64,000 nucleotides of DNA from Delphinapterus leucas (lineage: Eukaryota; Chordata; Mammalia; Artiodactyla; Monodontidae). Positions 32,955 to 45,235 of the stretch are shown here, one piece after another. Location of the stretch: positions 71,466,099 to 71,530,098 of the forward strand of contig NW_022098069.1 in assembly GCF_002288925.2 (NCBI RefSeq), given 5' to 3'. A program made the translations under genes and the position numbers. The notes under the pieces are model-generated. The model saw nothing but the letters and a program-made list of their open reading frames with translations, had not been told where the DNA came from and searched no databases. Every line of letters begins with the position of its first letter. Position 1 is the stretch's first letter.

Positions 32955-35136
32955 ATGTTTCCAGAATCACACAGGTTTTTTTGTACGAGTTAAAATTCCT
33001 GTAACAGATATGACAGGGAAGCTCATCACACACTCTCTGACTTCCTCCTAGGGTGCCTTCTGTATTTCAGAGACTAGAAAGCTAAGAATGACACCACTCA
33101 GAAATCCCTGCAGACAGAGTTTCAGATTGGACTTAGCTTGGGTAAGTCATGGGAGACAACGGTTTGTAAATAAATTAAATTGGGAGAGAGGCAGAACATG
33201 AGACCCCAAGTATATTGGCAGAGATGGCAGCAGAAGTAGCATGATCCTCAAGGCTGAAGTTGTCTGGCAATTTACAAATTGTGGCAGAGTAAGCCACTCT
33301 GTTGGCAACCTAGTTCTGTGGTGTGATTTTGGGAGTCATTTTGGATGCTTAGAGTCTGTTTCTTTAGTCCTCTGAACATTTCTTTAAACTACACAAATCT
33401 GTACCTACTCCCTTTGAATTTATTTTGGTGTAATAAAAAATACAACTTATTTGTGATTAAACTAGTTAGATAACATTCATTTCACTTCAACAAACAATTC
33501 TGAACAAACAAGTGGTCTTTTTTATTTTACTTGATCTTTCTCTCTTGAACTTAGCCAGAACTCCATAAGGAAGTGGACTGGAAGACAAACTTAATGAGGT
33601 ACAAAAATACCTTTTCTGTTTCACTTTTCCCCCTTCTATATCCTTCCCACCTTGAATCACTCATGCAGCGACTAAACATTATTTTAGGCCAAACATTTAT
33701 AAGGGAGTCTTTTCCCCTTCTTTTTTTTCTCCAGAAGGCTCTTAGTTCTCTCAGGTAAATTAGTTTCTTGTGGGCTAATCATATCACACCATCATCCAGG
33801 CAGGTCTGGAATATGCTTTAGCGATTGTGATCAATTTTTGTAGGAAGCCTCTAGTGTGAAAATATTTCCTATATTTCATAAGAGTAAAATGCTACAATTA
33901 TTTGTTGTCTGTAGTTTCCTCTGTTATTTTCTTAAAAGACGTGAACACAAGTTAACCAGAAAAATTAACAGATGGCTACTATATATCTTGCTTATTACTA
34001 CAAGGTTTTCTTCAAGTACAATGTAAACATTGTGCTTTTTAAAAAGCAGGCATGTAAATAAGTATCTGTAGTGTATGAATAAGGACACCATTATACACAT
34101 TTATAAAAGATAAATTCTTTCTTATACATCGCAATAATTAGTTGTTAGTTGCAACCTGGAGGGTAGACCAATTAGAAAATCACATCATCCAAACACAATA
34201 AAAGTATCATCTTGATAAGATAATTCTTAACGGGATAGACATATTAGAGGAATTTGTATAGTAGAGAGACACTCTCCCAAGTAAATTCTGAAGGATAAAG
34301 TTGAAGCAATTTTGTTTCCAACTGGAAGGAGAGTGGAAAGTTGAGGGAGGGGGAAACTTTCTCATTTGTAACACTTGGTATCATGATATTACTATTAACT
34401 GAGGCAGGGATTGCCTTAGAGAGACCAATTTGTGCACTGTCTTGTCCAGATCACTCCCATCCCCTTGAGGAAAGAACTCATTAACCCAGTGGTTGAAAAG
34501 TTGACAACTGACAAATTATAATCAAGATTCCTGCCAGAGATTGCCCTACTCTGAAGACAGCCATCTTGCCCACAGTCACATCCTCTTCTTTAGGGCAGCC
34601 TGAGTCCAATGACTGTTTGATACCAGGGTGTACATGCCCTAACTCCTTGACCTTGTTCTGGATAATGCCAGCTCCAGAACTTGCTGTGGAGTCAGTTGAG
34701 GTTTGTCCTAGGAGTGCATCACAGCTCAACTTCTTCTGTCTTTCGTGCTTCCTTTGCCCCACACAATTGCTGGTACCTAGAGCACTCCTCACAAATTTCT
34801 TCCTCTCAAAGTATATCTCAGCATCTCTTAGTTTAGTTTTATAGGCATTGTGTTTAAAGTAAATCTAGAATTTAAGATAGTGTCCTGAATGAGATAAAGT
34901 ATTTGAATCAAAGGGCATTAAAAGCCATAGTTATAAATAATATAATTCATGGAAAATTTACAATGAGAAAGAAGTGGAACAAGGAAAAATAATTGGGTAT
35001 ACAAATATTTTGTTTAATTTGGACACAAGAAAATAAACCAGGAGAGAAGACTCAGAAAAAGAGAAAAGATGGAGAGATAAGAGAAAAACCATGGAAATAA
35101 TAAGCCACAGAAGCCAAGGCAAGGTACCATTTTAAG
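32955..35136. other. Unclassified sequence
   Basis: No repeat boundaries were identified. A less AT-rich patch at 34450-34810 contains a 103-codon minus-strand frame with no resemblance to a known protein. It has the feel of an old LTR but I cannot assign it. Confidence 0.4.
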
Positions 35137-35149
35137 AAGGAAGGAATGG

Positions 35150-36020
35150 GAGATTGGGTCAAGATGACAGAGTATAAAGACAGGTGCTCACTTCCTCTTG
35201 TGAGAGCACCACAATCACAACTAACTGTTGAACAATCATTGACAGGAAGACACTGGAACTCACCAAAAAAAATACCCCACATCCAAAGACAAAGGAGAAG
35301 CCACAATGAGACAGTAGGAGGGGCACAATTACAATAAAATCAAATCCCATAACCACTGGGTGAGTGACTCACAAACTGGAGAACAATTATACCACAGAAG
35401 TCCACCCACTGGAGTGAAGGTTCTGAGCCTCATGTCAGGCTTCCCAACCTGGGGGTCTGGCAATGGGAGGAGGAATTCCCAGAGAATCAGACTTTGAAGG
35501 CTAGCAGGATTTGATTGCATGACCTTGACAGGACTGGGGGAAAGAGACTCCACTCTTGGAGGGCACACACAAAGTAGTGTGTGCATCAGGACCCAGGGGG
35601 AAGGAGAAGAGACGTCACAGGAGACTGAACTAGACCTACCTGCTAGTGTTGGAGGGCCTCCTGCAGAGGCAGGGGTGGGGAGGGTGGCTGTGGCTCACTG
35701 CAGGGACAAGGACGCTGGTAGCAGAAGTTCTGGGAAGTACTCCTTGGCATGAGCCCTCCTGAAGTCCACCATTAGCCCCATCAAAGACCCTGTAGCCTCC
35801 AGTGCTGGGTCACCTCAGGCCAAACAACCAACAGGGAGGTAACTCTGCCCCACCCATTAGCAGACAAAAGAATTAAAGTTTTATGGAGCTCTGCCCACCA
35901 GAGCAACATCCAGCTCTACCCACCACCAGTCGCTCCCATCAGGAAGCTTGCACAAGTCACTTAGATAGCCTCATCCACCAGAGGGCAGAAAGCAGAAGCA
36001 AGAAGAACTACAATCCTTCA
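35150..36020 (+). promoter_or_regulatory. L1 copy B 5'UTR
   Basis: About 870 bp upstream of ORF1, moderately GC-rich, with 'ccacccactggagtgaaggttctgag', 'ggagggcacacacaaagtagtgtgtgc' and 'cagagcaacatccagctctacccacc'. It is shared in type with the copy C family, but copy C is truncated before this part. Presumed former internal promoter, with no clear activity signal. Confidence 0.7.
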
Positions 36021-36163
36021 GGCTCCAGAAAAACAACTAAATGAAGTGGAGAAAGGCAACCTTCCAGGAAAAGAATTCAGATTAATGATAGTGAAGATGA
36101 TCCAGGACATCAGAAAAAGAATGGAGACAAAGATCAAGAAGATGCATGAAATGTTTAACAAAG

Positions 36164-36211
36164 ACCTAGAAAAATTAAAGAACAAGCACCTAGAAGAATT
36201 AAAGAACAAAC
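36164..36211 (+). repeat. 24-bp in-frame tandem duplication in ORF1
   Basis: 'acctagaa(a/g)aattaaagaacaa(g/a)c' occurs twice in a row with two mismatches. Copy C has only one unit at this place. Confidence 0.9.
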
Positions 36212-36222
36212 AAACAAAGATG

Positions 36223-36440
36223 GGCTTCCCTGGTGGTGCAGTGGTTTAGAGTCCGCCTGCTGATGCAGGGCACACGGGTTCTTGCCCCAGTCCGGGAAGA
36301 TCCCACATGCCGTGGAGCAGCTGGGCCCATGAGCCATGGCCGCTGAGCCTGTGCGTCTGGAGCCTGTGCTCCGCAACGGGAGAGGCCACAACAGTGAGAG
36401 GCCCACGTACTGCAAAAACAAACAAACAAACAAACGAAAA
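36223..36440 (+). mobile_element. CHR-2-type SINE in L1 copy B
   Basis: The 'ggcttccctggtggtgcagtgg' head, 'gggaagatcccacatgccgtggagcag' middle and (CAAA)n tail are intact. Duplication: 'aaacaaagatg' (36212-36222) and 'aaccaaagatg' (36441-36451), 10 of 11 matching. It is later than L1 copy B. Confidence 0.92.
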
Positions 36441-37180
36441 AACCAAAGATGAACAATACAATAACTGAAATGAAAAATGCACTGGAAGGAATCAATAGGA
36501 AAACACCTGAGGCAGAAAAATGCATAAGTGACCTGGAAGACAGAATAGTGGAATTCACTGCTGCAGAGAAGAATAAAGAAGAAAGAATGAAAAGAAATTA
36601 AGACAGCCTAAGAGGCCTCTGGGAAAACATTAAATGCACCAAAATTCACATTATAGGGCTCCAGAAGGAGAAGAGAGAGAGAAAGGACCTGAGATAATAT
36701 TTGAAGAGATTATAGTCAAAAACTTCCCTAACATGGGAAAGGAAATAACCACCCAAGTCCAGGAAGATCAGAGCATCCCAGGCAGGATTACCCCAATGAG
36801 AAACACACAGTAATGAAATTGACAAAAACTAAAGACAAATAAAAATTATTAAAGGCAACAAGGGAAAAACAACAAATAACATACAAGGGAACTCCCATAA
36901 AGTCAATAGCTGATTTCTCAGCAGAAACTACACAGCCAGAAGGGAGTGGCACAATATATTTAAAGTGATGAAGGGAAGAACATACAACCAAGATTACTCT
37001 ACCCGTCAAAGATCACATTCAGATTCGATGGAGAAATCTAAAGCTTTACAGGCAAGCAAAAGCTAAGAGAATTCAGCACCACCAAACCAGCTCTACAACA
37101 AATGCTAAAGGAACTTCTCTGAGTGGGAAACACAAGAGAAGAAAAGGACCTACAAAAACAAAGCCAAAACAATTAAGAAA

Positions 37181-40100
37181 ATGGTAATAGGAACATACAT
37201 ATCGATAATTACCTTAAATGTGAATGGATTAAATGTTCCAACCAAAAGACACAGGCTTGCTGAATGGACATAAAAACAAGACCCATGTATATGCTGTCTA
37301 CAAGAGACCCACTTCAGATCTAGGGACACATACAGACTGAAAGTGAGGGGATGGAAAAAGATATTCCATGCAAATGGAAATCAAAAGAAAGCTGGAGTAG
37401 CAATACTCATATCAGATAAAATAGACTTTAAAATAAAGAATGTTACAAGAGACAAGGAAGGACGCTACATAATGATCAAGGGATCAATCCAAGAAGGAGA
37501 TATAACAATTATAAATATATATGCACCCAATATAGGAGCACCTCAATATATAAGAGAACTGCTAACAGCTATAAAAGAGGAAATCGACAGTAACACAGTA
37601 ATACTGCAGGACTTTAACACCTCACTTACACCAGTGGACAGATCATCCAGAAAGAAAATTAATAGGGAAACACAAGGTACAAATGACACAATAGACCAGA
37701 TAGATTTAATTGATATTCATAGGACATTCCATCCAAAAGCAGCAGAATACACTTTCTTCTCAAGTGTACATGGAACATTCTCCAGGATAGATCACATCTT
37801 GGGTCACAAATCAAGCCTCAGTAAATTTAAGAAAATTGAAATCATAGCAAGCATCTTTTCTGACCACAATACTATGAAATTAGAAATCAATTACAGGGAA
37901 AAAAAAACTTAAAAAAACACAGACACATGGAGGCTAACAATACGTTACTAAATAACCAAGCAATCACTGAAGAAAGCAAAGAGGAAATCAAAAAATACCT
38001 AGAGACAAATGACAACAAAAATACGATGATCCAAAACCTATGGGATGCAGCAAAAACAGGTCTAAGAAGGAAGTTTATAGAAATACAATCCTACTTAAAG
38101 AAACAAGAAAAATCTCAAATAAACAATCTAAACTTACACCTAAAAGAACTAAAGAAAGAAGAACAAACAAAACCCAAAGTTAGTAGAAGGAAAGAAATCA
38201 TAAAGATCAGAGCAGAAAAATGAAATAGAAACAAAGAAAACAATAGCATAGATCAATAAAACTAAAAGGTGGTTCTTTGAGAACATAAACAAAATTGATA
38301 AACCTTTAGCCAGACTCATCAAGAAAAAAAGGGAGAGGACTCAAATCAATAAAATTAGTAATGAAAAAGGAGAAGTTACAATGGACACTGCAGAAATACA
38401 AAGCATCCTAAGAGACCACTACAAGCAACTTTATGCCAATAAAATGGGCAACCAGGAAGAAATGGAAAAATTCTTAGAAAGGTATAACCTTCCAAAACTG
38501 AACCAGGAAGAAATAGAAAATATGAACAGACCAATCACAAGTAATGAAATTGAAACTGTGATTAAACATTTTCCAATAAACAAAAGTCCAGGACCAGATG
38601 GCTTCACAGGCGAATTCTATCAAACATTTAGAGAACAGCTAACACCCATCCTTCTCAAACTCTTCCAAAAAATTGCAGAGGAAGTAACACTCCCAAACTC
38701 ATCCTATGAGGCCACTATCACCCTGATACCAAAACCAGACAAAGATACTACAAAATAAGAAAATTACAGACCAATATCACTGATGAATATAAATGCAAAA
38801 ATCCTCAAGAAGATACTAGTAAACAGAATCCAATAGCACATTAAGAGGATCATACACCAATATCAAGTGGGATTTATCCCAGGGATTCAAGGATTCTTCA
38901 ATATATGCATATCAATCAATGTGATACACCATATTAACAAACTGAAGAATAAAACCATATGATCATCTCATTAGATGCAGAAAAAGCTGTTGACAAAATT
39001 CAACACTCATTTATGATAAAAACCCTCCAGAAAGTGCTCACAGATGGAACCTACCTCAACATCATAAAGGCCATATATGACAAACTCACAGCAAACATCA
39101 TTCTCGATGGTGAAAAACTGAAAGCATTTCCTCAAAGATCAGGAACAAGATAAGGATGTCTGCTCTCACCACTATTATTCAACACAGTTTTGGAAGTCCT
39201 AGCCACGGCAATCCGAGAAGAAAAAGAAATAAAAGGAATCCAAATTGGAAAGAAGAAATAAAACTGTCAGTGTTTGCAGATGACATGATAGTATACATAG
39301 AGAATCCTAAAGATGATGCCAGAAAACTAATAGAGCTAATTAATGAATTTGGTAAAGTTGCAGGATACAAAATTAATGCACAGAAATCTCTTGCATTCGT
39401 ATACACTAACAATGAAAGATCAGAAAGAGAAATTAAGGGAACAATCTCATTCACCACTGCAAAAAAATGAATAAAATACCTAGGAGCACATCACCTAAGG
39501 AGGTAAAAGACTTGTACTCAGAAAATTATAAGACACTGATGAAAGAAATCAAAGATGATATGAAGAGATGGAGAGATATACATGTTCTTGGATTGGAAGA
39601 ATCAATATTGTGAAAATGACTATACTACCCAAAGCAATCTACAGATTCAATGCAATACCTATCAATTACCAAAGACATATTTTACAGACTAGAACACAAA
39701 ATCTTAGAATTTGTATGGAGACAAAAAAGACCCTGAATAGCCAAAGCAATCTTGAGAAAGAAAAATGGAGCTGGAGGAATCAGACTCCCTGACTTCAGAC
39801 TATAATACAAAGCTACAGTATGGTACTGACACCAAAACAGAAATATAGATCAATGGAACAGGATAGAAAGCCCACAGATAGACCCACACACCTATGGTCA
39901 ACTAATCTATGACAAAGGAGGCAAGGATACACAATGGGGAAAAGAAAGTCTCTTCAATAAGTGGTGTTGGAAAAACTGGACAGCTACATGTGAAAGAATG
40001 AAATTTGAACACTACCTAACACTATTCACAAAAGTAAACTCAAAATGGATTAAAGACCTAAATGTAAGACCAGACACTATAAAAATCTTAGAGGAAAACA

Positions 40101-40975
40101 TAGGCAGAACTTTATTTGACATAAATCACAGCAAGATCTTTTTTGACCCACCTACTAGAGTAATGGTAATTTAAAAAAACAAATGGGATCTAATGAAGCT
40201 TAAAAGCTTTTGCACAACAAAGGAAACTGTAAACAAGACGAAAAGACAACCCTCAGAATGGGAGAAAATATTTGCAAATAAAGCAACTGACAAAGGATTA
40301 ATCTCCAAAATATATAAACAGCTCAAGCAGCTGAATATTAAAAAAACAAACAGCCCAATCAAAACATGGGCAGAAGACCTAAATAGACATTTCTCCAAAG
40401 AAGATATACAGATGGCCAAGAGGCATATGAAAAGCTGCTCAGCATCACTAATTATTAGAGAAATGCAAATCAAAACTACCATGAGGTATCACCTCACACT
40501 GTTTAGAATGGGCATCATCAGAAAATCTACAAACAACAAATGCTGGAGAGAGTGTGGAGAAAAGGGAACCCTCTTGCACTGTTCGTGGGAATGTAAATTG
40601 ATACAGCCACTATGGAGAACAGTATGGAGGTTCCTTAAAAAAGTAAAAATAGAATTACCATATGACCCAGTAATCCCACTACTGGGCAGATACCTGGAGA
40701 AAACCATAATTCAAAAAAACACATGCACACCAATGTTCATTGCAGCACTATTTAAAATAGCCAGATCATGGAAGCAACTTAAATGCCCATCGACAGACGA
40801 ATGGGTAAAGAAGATGTGGTACATATATACAATGGAATATTACTCAGCCATAAAAAGGAACGAAATTGGGTCATTTGTAGAGATGTGGATGGACCTAGAG
40901 ACTGTCATACAGAATGAAGTAAGTCAGAAAGAGAAAAACAAATATCATGTATTAGTGCATATATGTGGAATCTAG
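37181..40975 (+). pseudogene. L1 copy B ORF2 (endonuclease-reverse transcriptase), broken
   Basis: The start codon at 37181 gives MVIGTYISIITLNVNGLN, the normal N-terminus. An in-frame TAA follows at 37271-37273. Pieces then stay open: endonuclease (37343-37912, with the conserved S-D-H near the end), a linker (37927-38223), the first RT part (38381-38758) and a later RT part with the F-A-D-D motif at 39272-39283. The C-terminal region (40193-40975, 260 codons) keeps the cysteine-histidine knuckle, C-W-R-E-C then H-C and W-E-C, and the normal stop. At least five frame breaks make it inactive. Confidence 0.92.
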
Positions 40976-41192
40976 AAAAATGGTACAGATGAACAAGTGT
41001 GCAAGGCTGAATTAGAGACACAGATGTAGAGAACAAAAGTATGGCCACCAAGGGGGGAAACTGAGGTGGGGGTGGGGGTGGGTGGTGGGATGAATTGGGA
41101 GATTGGGATTGACATATATACACTAATATGTATAAAATAGATAACTAATAAGAACCTGCTATATTAAAATAATAAAATAAAATTTTTAAAAA
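40976..41192 (+). other. L1 copy B 3'UTR with G-rich block
   Basis: It starts at the ORF2 stop. A G-rich block at 41052-41089 includes 'gggggtgggggtgggtgg', a potential G-quadruplex, as is known for mammalian L1 3'UTRs. It ends with 'aataagaacctgct' and an (A/T)-rich tail. Confidence 0.85.
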
Positions 41193-41405
41193 AAGGAAGG
41201 AAATGGTCTCATGATCAGATAATCCAGAGATGTAAAGGAAGAGAATAGAAAAATGAATGATAAATTATTTTAGCTCTAATATTCATTGCTTATTGTGGGA
41301 GAAGTCATTTCAGTGGAATCATAACAAAGGAGGTGGAGTAGGATGGGTTGAATAAAAAATTGAAAAACAAAAATTAAATTTTAAAAAAGAATAAAAACAA
41401 AAGTG

Positions 41406-41940
41406 TGTGATGGTTAATTTTATTAATTTTATGTGTCAATTTGACTGTGCTATTAATGCCCAGACAATTGGTCAAGCATTATTCTGGGTGTGAGGGTGTT
41501 TCTTGATGAGATAGATTAACATTTGGATCAGTAGACTTTGTAAAGCAGGTTGCCCTCTCTGATATGGATGGGCCTCATGCAGTCAACTGAAGACTTGAAT
41601 AGAACAAAAAGGCTGAGTAAGAGGGAACTCCTCTGGCCTGTCTGCATGAGCAGAGACATTGCTATTTTCTGGCCTTTGGACTCCAACTGGAACGTTGGTT
41701 CTCTTTGGATCTCAAACCCACATGCTTGCAGACTAGAATGTACACCATCAGTTCTCCTGGGTCTCAGGCCTTCTGACAGGACTGGATCTACACATTGGCT
41801 ATCCTGGGTCCCCAGCTTATTAACTGCAGATCTTGGGGTTTCTCAACAACCATAATCATGTGAGCCAACTCCTTGAAATAAATATCTTTATATATATATA
41901 TATATATATATTGGTTCTGTCTCTGAAGAACCCTGACTAC
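41406..41940 (+). mobile_element. ERVL (MLT2-like) solitary LTR
   Basis: The start 'tgatggttaattttat...tgtgtcaatttgactgtgc' is followed by 'attattctgggtgtgagggtgtttcttgatgagat', 'taacatttggatcagtagactttg', 'atgggcctcatgcagtcaactgaagac' and 'gagccaactccttgaaataaatatc'. A (TA)n run at 41889-41911 and the terminal 'ggttctgtctctgaagaaccctgacta' complete it. This is the block order of ERVL/MLT2 LTRs. It is solo, decayed and non-coding. Confidence 0.8.
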
Positions 41941-42503
41941 TAGAGATAGACTATAGGTGGTTTCAAGAAGCTTGTCTAAAAGTGAAGAATTTTATGAGTG
42001 CGTGTGTGTAAATTTTAAATGAGAATACTCCACTGGAAAAAGGGTGCTACTTCCTTGTTCTTCCTTGGTTTTCTTCCTATTTCCTTTAACCAAATATTTA
42101 ACATTTTATTCCTTTTTATGTTATTTTCCCATGACACCTACTGTTATGCTGGAGACTAAATCATATGTTCTAGATGTTGAAACTTCTACTCAGAATATGA
42201 GTCCTATCATATTCTCTCTACCTGTTGTGTCTCCCCACGTATCTACTCTGTTTTGGGTTCCTTTGCATTTAACATTCAGAGAAAAAAATATTTAATATAG
42301 TCTTTATATTCAACTTATATTAGCATGGTTATCTGAATTCCTACTTTGTCATAACTTTTAGCAATACAAAAAAGAATAGCATGTTCTTAATGCAAATAAT
42401 TTTTGCTCTGGATTTAAATCACCTGCAAAACTATACTTATAAACAACATTTCCAAATTATTTCCCATTTACTTACTCCTCTGCAGATATGTTAGCCCACC
42501 TAC
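41941..42503. other. No feature recognised
   Basis: AT-rich flank between two LTRs. No gene or repeat identified. Confidence 0.5.
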
Positions 42504-42957
42504 TGGTATTAATTTCCCACGGCTGCAATAACAAAGTACCATAAATGATGTAGCTTAAAGCAAAAATTTTTTGTCTCACAGTTCTGAAGGCTAGAGGGCC
42601 AAAAGCAAGGTATTTTCAGGGCCATGCTCTCTCTGTAAATTTTAGGGGAAGAATCCTCCTCAGCTCCTGGCAGTCCCAAGTGTTCTTTGGCTTGTGCAAG
42701 TAGCTTCAGTCTCTGAATCCACCTTCACATGGCCATCTTCTCCCTGTTTGTCTGCCTTCACATCATCTTCCCTCTTTTTATAAGGACACCAGTCACATTA
42801 GATTAAAGACCCACCCTACTGTAGTATGTTTTCATCCTGACTTAACTAATTACATCTGCAGTGACTCAATTTTCAAATAAGGTCACAGTAGGAAGTACAG
42901 GGACTTAGGACTTCAACATATTTGGTGTCGGGGGGCCACACCATTCAACCCATAACA
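42504..42957 (-). mobile_element. MaLR (MLT1-type) solitary LTR, reverse
   Basis: In complement it reads 'gttatgggttgaatggtgtgg...caaatatgttgaagtcctaa', 'tgtgaccttatttgaaaattgagtc', 'gcagatgtaattagttaa', 'actggtgtccttataaaaagaggg', ending 'ggtactttgttattgcagcc'. These are MaLR LTR blocks in order. No internal region is adjacent. Confidence 0.82.
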
Positions 42958-42964
42958 CTGTTCT

Positions 42965-43240
42965 TTCTTGAGCACACCAAGTCTATTCGTACCCTATGGC
43001 CTTGCACTTGATTGCCTTGTGTCTGTCATGTTCTTTGACTCCTTCAGGACTATGCTTGAATGAACTTATTAGAGAGCCCTTCCATGACCACCAGCTGCCA
43101 CTCTGTGTTCCCTTTTATTTCTTTACAGTATGTATCACCACCTGCGTGCTGTATGTTTATTGGCTTATTCATTTATTGTCTGCCTGTTTTCAATGATTGA
43201 CTATACTCCTAAACCAGAGGTGTTAACTTTATGAACTGTG
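42965..43240 (+). mobile_element. L2 LINE 3' fragment
   Basis: 'ggccttgcacttgattgcct', 'gagagcccttccatgaccacc', 'tatgtatcaccacctgc' and 'ttattgtctgcctgttttcaatgattgactatactcctaa' match the end of L2, though diverged. Confidence 0.6.
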
Positions 43241-43444
43241 GAGGAAAGTAGAATCAACAAGGAAGACATTAGGGTGGAAGTAGGAGTCTGTAATAACTAA
43301 ACGTTCTCAAGCTCCTATATATTACAAAAATGAATATTGATGTTAAGTCAAATTAAAAAAATAAGCCATATTCTTCCTAGTATGAGATTTAGGGATAAGG
43401 TTTATATTTTAAACAAATATTTACAGTTGAGGAGTGTTGAAAAT

Positions 43445-44240
43445 ATTAAATTAATTCAATCAACATACTCAGCAACTATTTACTGAATGACTATTATGTG
43501 TCAAACCCTATTCTGGGCACTGATGCTATAGCAGGAAAACGCTTAGATAAATTCTTTGCTGTCACAGTGTTTACTTTCTAAAGGGAAGAGACAGAAAATA
43601 ACCAAATTTAAAAAATATTTAATAGAAATATATAGAGAGAATACATCAGATGGAAGTACTTGACTGGATATCATTTTATCCTCATTTTATCTAAGGTCAG
43701 AGAAGTCTCTGTGTGGAGATAATATTTGAGCAGAGTCTTTAAGAAACAAGAAATGAGCCCTTTAGAGATCTATAGACACAGTGTCCAAGACAAAATGATC
43801 AACAATTGCGAAAGCCATGAGATGGAAGAAGAATGTAATTTGCACATTTAAGGAATAGCAAGAAGCCCAGAATGGCCAGATCAGAGTGAATGAGAAAAAC
43901 AGGAGTGATAAATGAATTCGGGGTGGGATGGGGGACAGCAGAAGTGAGACCTTGTAGGCCACGGATGGCAAACTATGACCTTAAAAGCTAAATCCAACTT
44001 GGTACCTGTTTTTCTAAACAAAATTTCATGGACTACAGCCATGCCCATTTATTTGTATATTTTCTATGTCTGCTTTCACATTACAAGCACAGAGTTGAAC
44101 AGCTGTCACTATAACCATATGGGATGCAAACAGACATGTGATCTGACTAATGCTTTAAAAAGATTACTCTGTTATATAAAGAATAGACTGTACAGAGTTA
44201 AGTGTAGAAGGAGGAAAACCAGTTAGGAGGTGTCATAGTA
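43445..44240 (-). mobile_element. L2 LINE 3' end, reverse, with insertion
   Basis: The reverse L2 order is clear: 'caactatttactgaatgactattatgtgtcaaaccctattctgggcactg', 'cacagtgtttactttctaaaggg', 'gtctctgtgtggagataatatttgagcagagtctttaa', 'aaggaatagcaagaagcccagaatggcc' and 'gaccttgtaggcca'. After an inserted DNA-transposon remnant it resumes with 'acatgtgatctgactaatgctttaaaaagattactctg' and 'gtagaaggaggaaaaccagttaggagg'. Confidence 0.75.
43965..44135. mobile_element. hAT-like DNA transposon remnant within L2
   Basis: 'ggatggcaaactatgacc...gctaaatcc', 'cctgtttttctaaacaaaatttcatggactacagccatgcccattt' and 'gtctgctttcacattacaagcacagagttgaacagctg' follow a common mammalian hAT non-autonomous consensus. 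Its clean interruption of the L2 block order supports an insertion. Termini are worn and I do not name the subfamily. Confidence 0.6.
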
Positions 44241-44739
44241 TGCCAATATACATAAACCACATTGTTAATTTACATAATTAAGTAATTAGTCACCATAGGT
44301 AATCATAGGAGTGGTCTACTTGAAATAGAGGAATGTACGATTTTACATTTAATTTTGGTATAAATTTTTTAAAAATCATATACATTATCTTTTTACATTA
44401 CCTATTGTCAGTATCTCTAGTGGCTCATTTTCCTAAAAGAAAATTTTTAGTTTCTATTCTATTTTCACTTTGAACAAGTCTTTAATGTCATAGGTACTCT
44501 GGTTATTCTCATGAAGATTACTTTTGCTGTATCTGAATATTTCTTTTGGTTATTATGGTAAATTTGCACTAACTTTTAAGCTCCATTGCAATTAAAACTT
44601 TCTTATCTGAATCACTGAGCTTATAATAAGCAATCCTCACATTATCAAAGTGAAATTATACACCTTTTTAAAAAACTAATCTTAACAGAGATTTTAAAAA
44701 TTACATGTAATTAACATTAAATTAACTTAATATTGTGAC

Positions 44740-45235
44740 ATTCATTTCAGACAACAAATATTTATTGGGCACTAACTTTGTGACAGACAGTATCCTATGC
44801 ACTAATGTGAAATGATTAATGAACAGACATGTCTTTTCCTCATACAAGGCTGTAATATAGGTAAAGAGAGAGGCAAGAACAAATAAGCAGTTAATCAAAC
44901 AAAAATACAATTACAAACTGTGAAAAGCTGTAAAAGGAAACAAATAAGCTACTAAGGTAAAAATAATGGAGACCTATTTTAGTTTGGATGATAAAAGAAG
45001 GATTTTCTAGAGAAGTAATATTTAAACTAAAATCTAAAAATAAGATGCAACCAATTTTGCAAGGAACAGAAGGAAATCTATGATAGACAGTAGGGAGAGC
45101 ACAGTTAAAGCCCCTAAGATAAGAGTATCTTTGGTGTGTTTGAGGAACTTAAAAGCCAACTTTGCAGGAGCACAACCATGAAGGAATAGAGTGGAGAAGA
45201 AGACCCCAATCCCAGTGAACAAATAACACTCTGTA
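44740..45235 (-). mobile_element. L2 LINE 3' end, reverse
   Basis: 'caacaaatatttattgggcactaactttgtgacagacagtatcctatgcact' is the reverse L2 tail. Further blocks 'gatttaaactaaaatc...', 'gtttgaggaacttaaaagccaactttgcaggagc' and 'gaatagagtggag' continue in order. It is heavily diverged. Confidence 0.65.

Larger units (their letters stand above)
36030..37122 (+). pseudogene. L1 copy B ORF1, start deleted, broken
   Basis: ORF1 sequence begins abruptly at about 36028 with 'agaaaaacaactaaatgaagtgg'. Compared with copy C, about 73 bp holding the start region is missing. The open piece from 36046 shows 'LMIVKMIQDIRKRMETKIKKM'-like coiled coil, then an in-frame 24-bp tandem duplication (36164-36187, 36188-36211), then the SINE. 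The C-terminal half past the SINE has stops, for example after 'RMKRN' near 36600. The usual KELL-like end and TGA stop are at 37108-37122. Confidence 0.85.
35150..41192 (+). mobile_element. Near-complete LINE-1 (copy B), plus strand
   Basis: Order: 5'UTR (35150-36020), ORF1 remnant (36030-37122), 58-bp spacer, ORF2 remnant (37181-40975), 3'UTR and tail (40976-41192). The likely target duplication is 'aaggaaggaatgg' (35137-35149) and 'aaggaaggaaatgg' (41193-41206), differing by one inserted base. The 5' part is of a different type from copy A ('agattgggtcaagatgacagag'). A CHR-2 SINE interrupts ORF1 at 36223-36440. Reading frames are broken, so the copy is immobile. Confidence 0.9.

Noticed and set aside
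32695..33051. Overlapping frames of 70-118 codons on both strands
   Set aside because: All run through the CHR-2 SINE at 32738-32941; SINE body is GC-rich and often open in several frames.
7741..42957. Possible provirus made from the LTRs at 7.7, 41.4 and 42.5 kb
   Set aside because: The LTRs are of different types or opposite orientation and no gag, pol or env remnant lies between any pair; they are independent solo LTRs.
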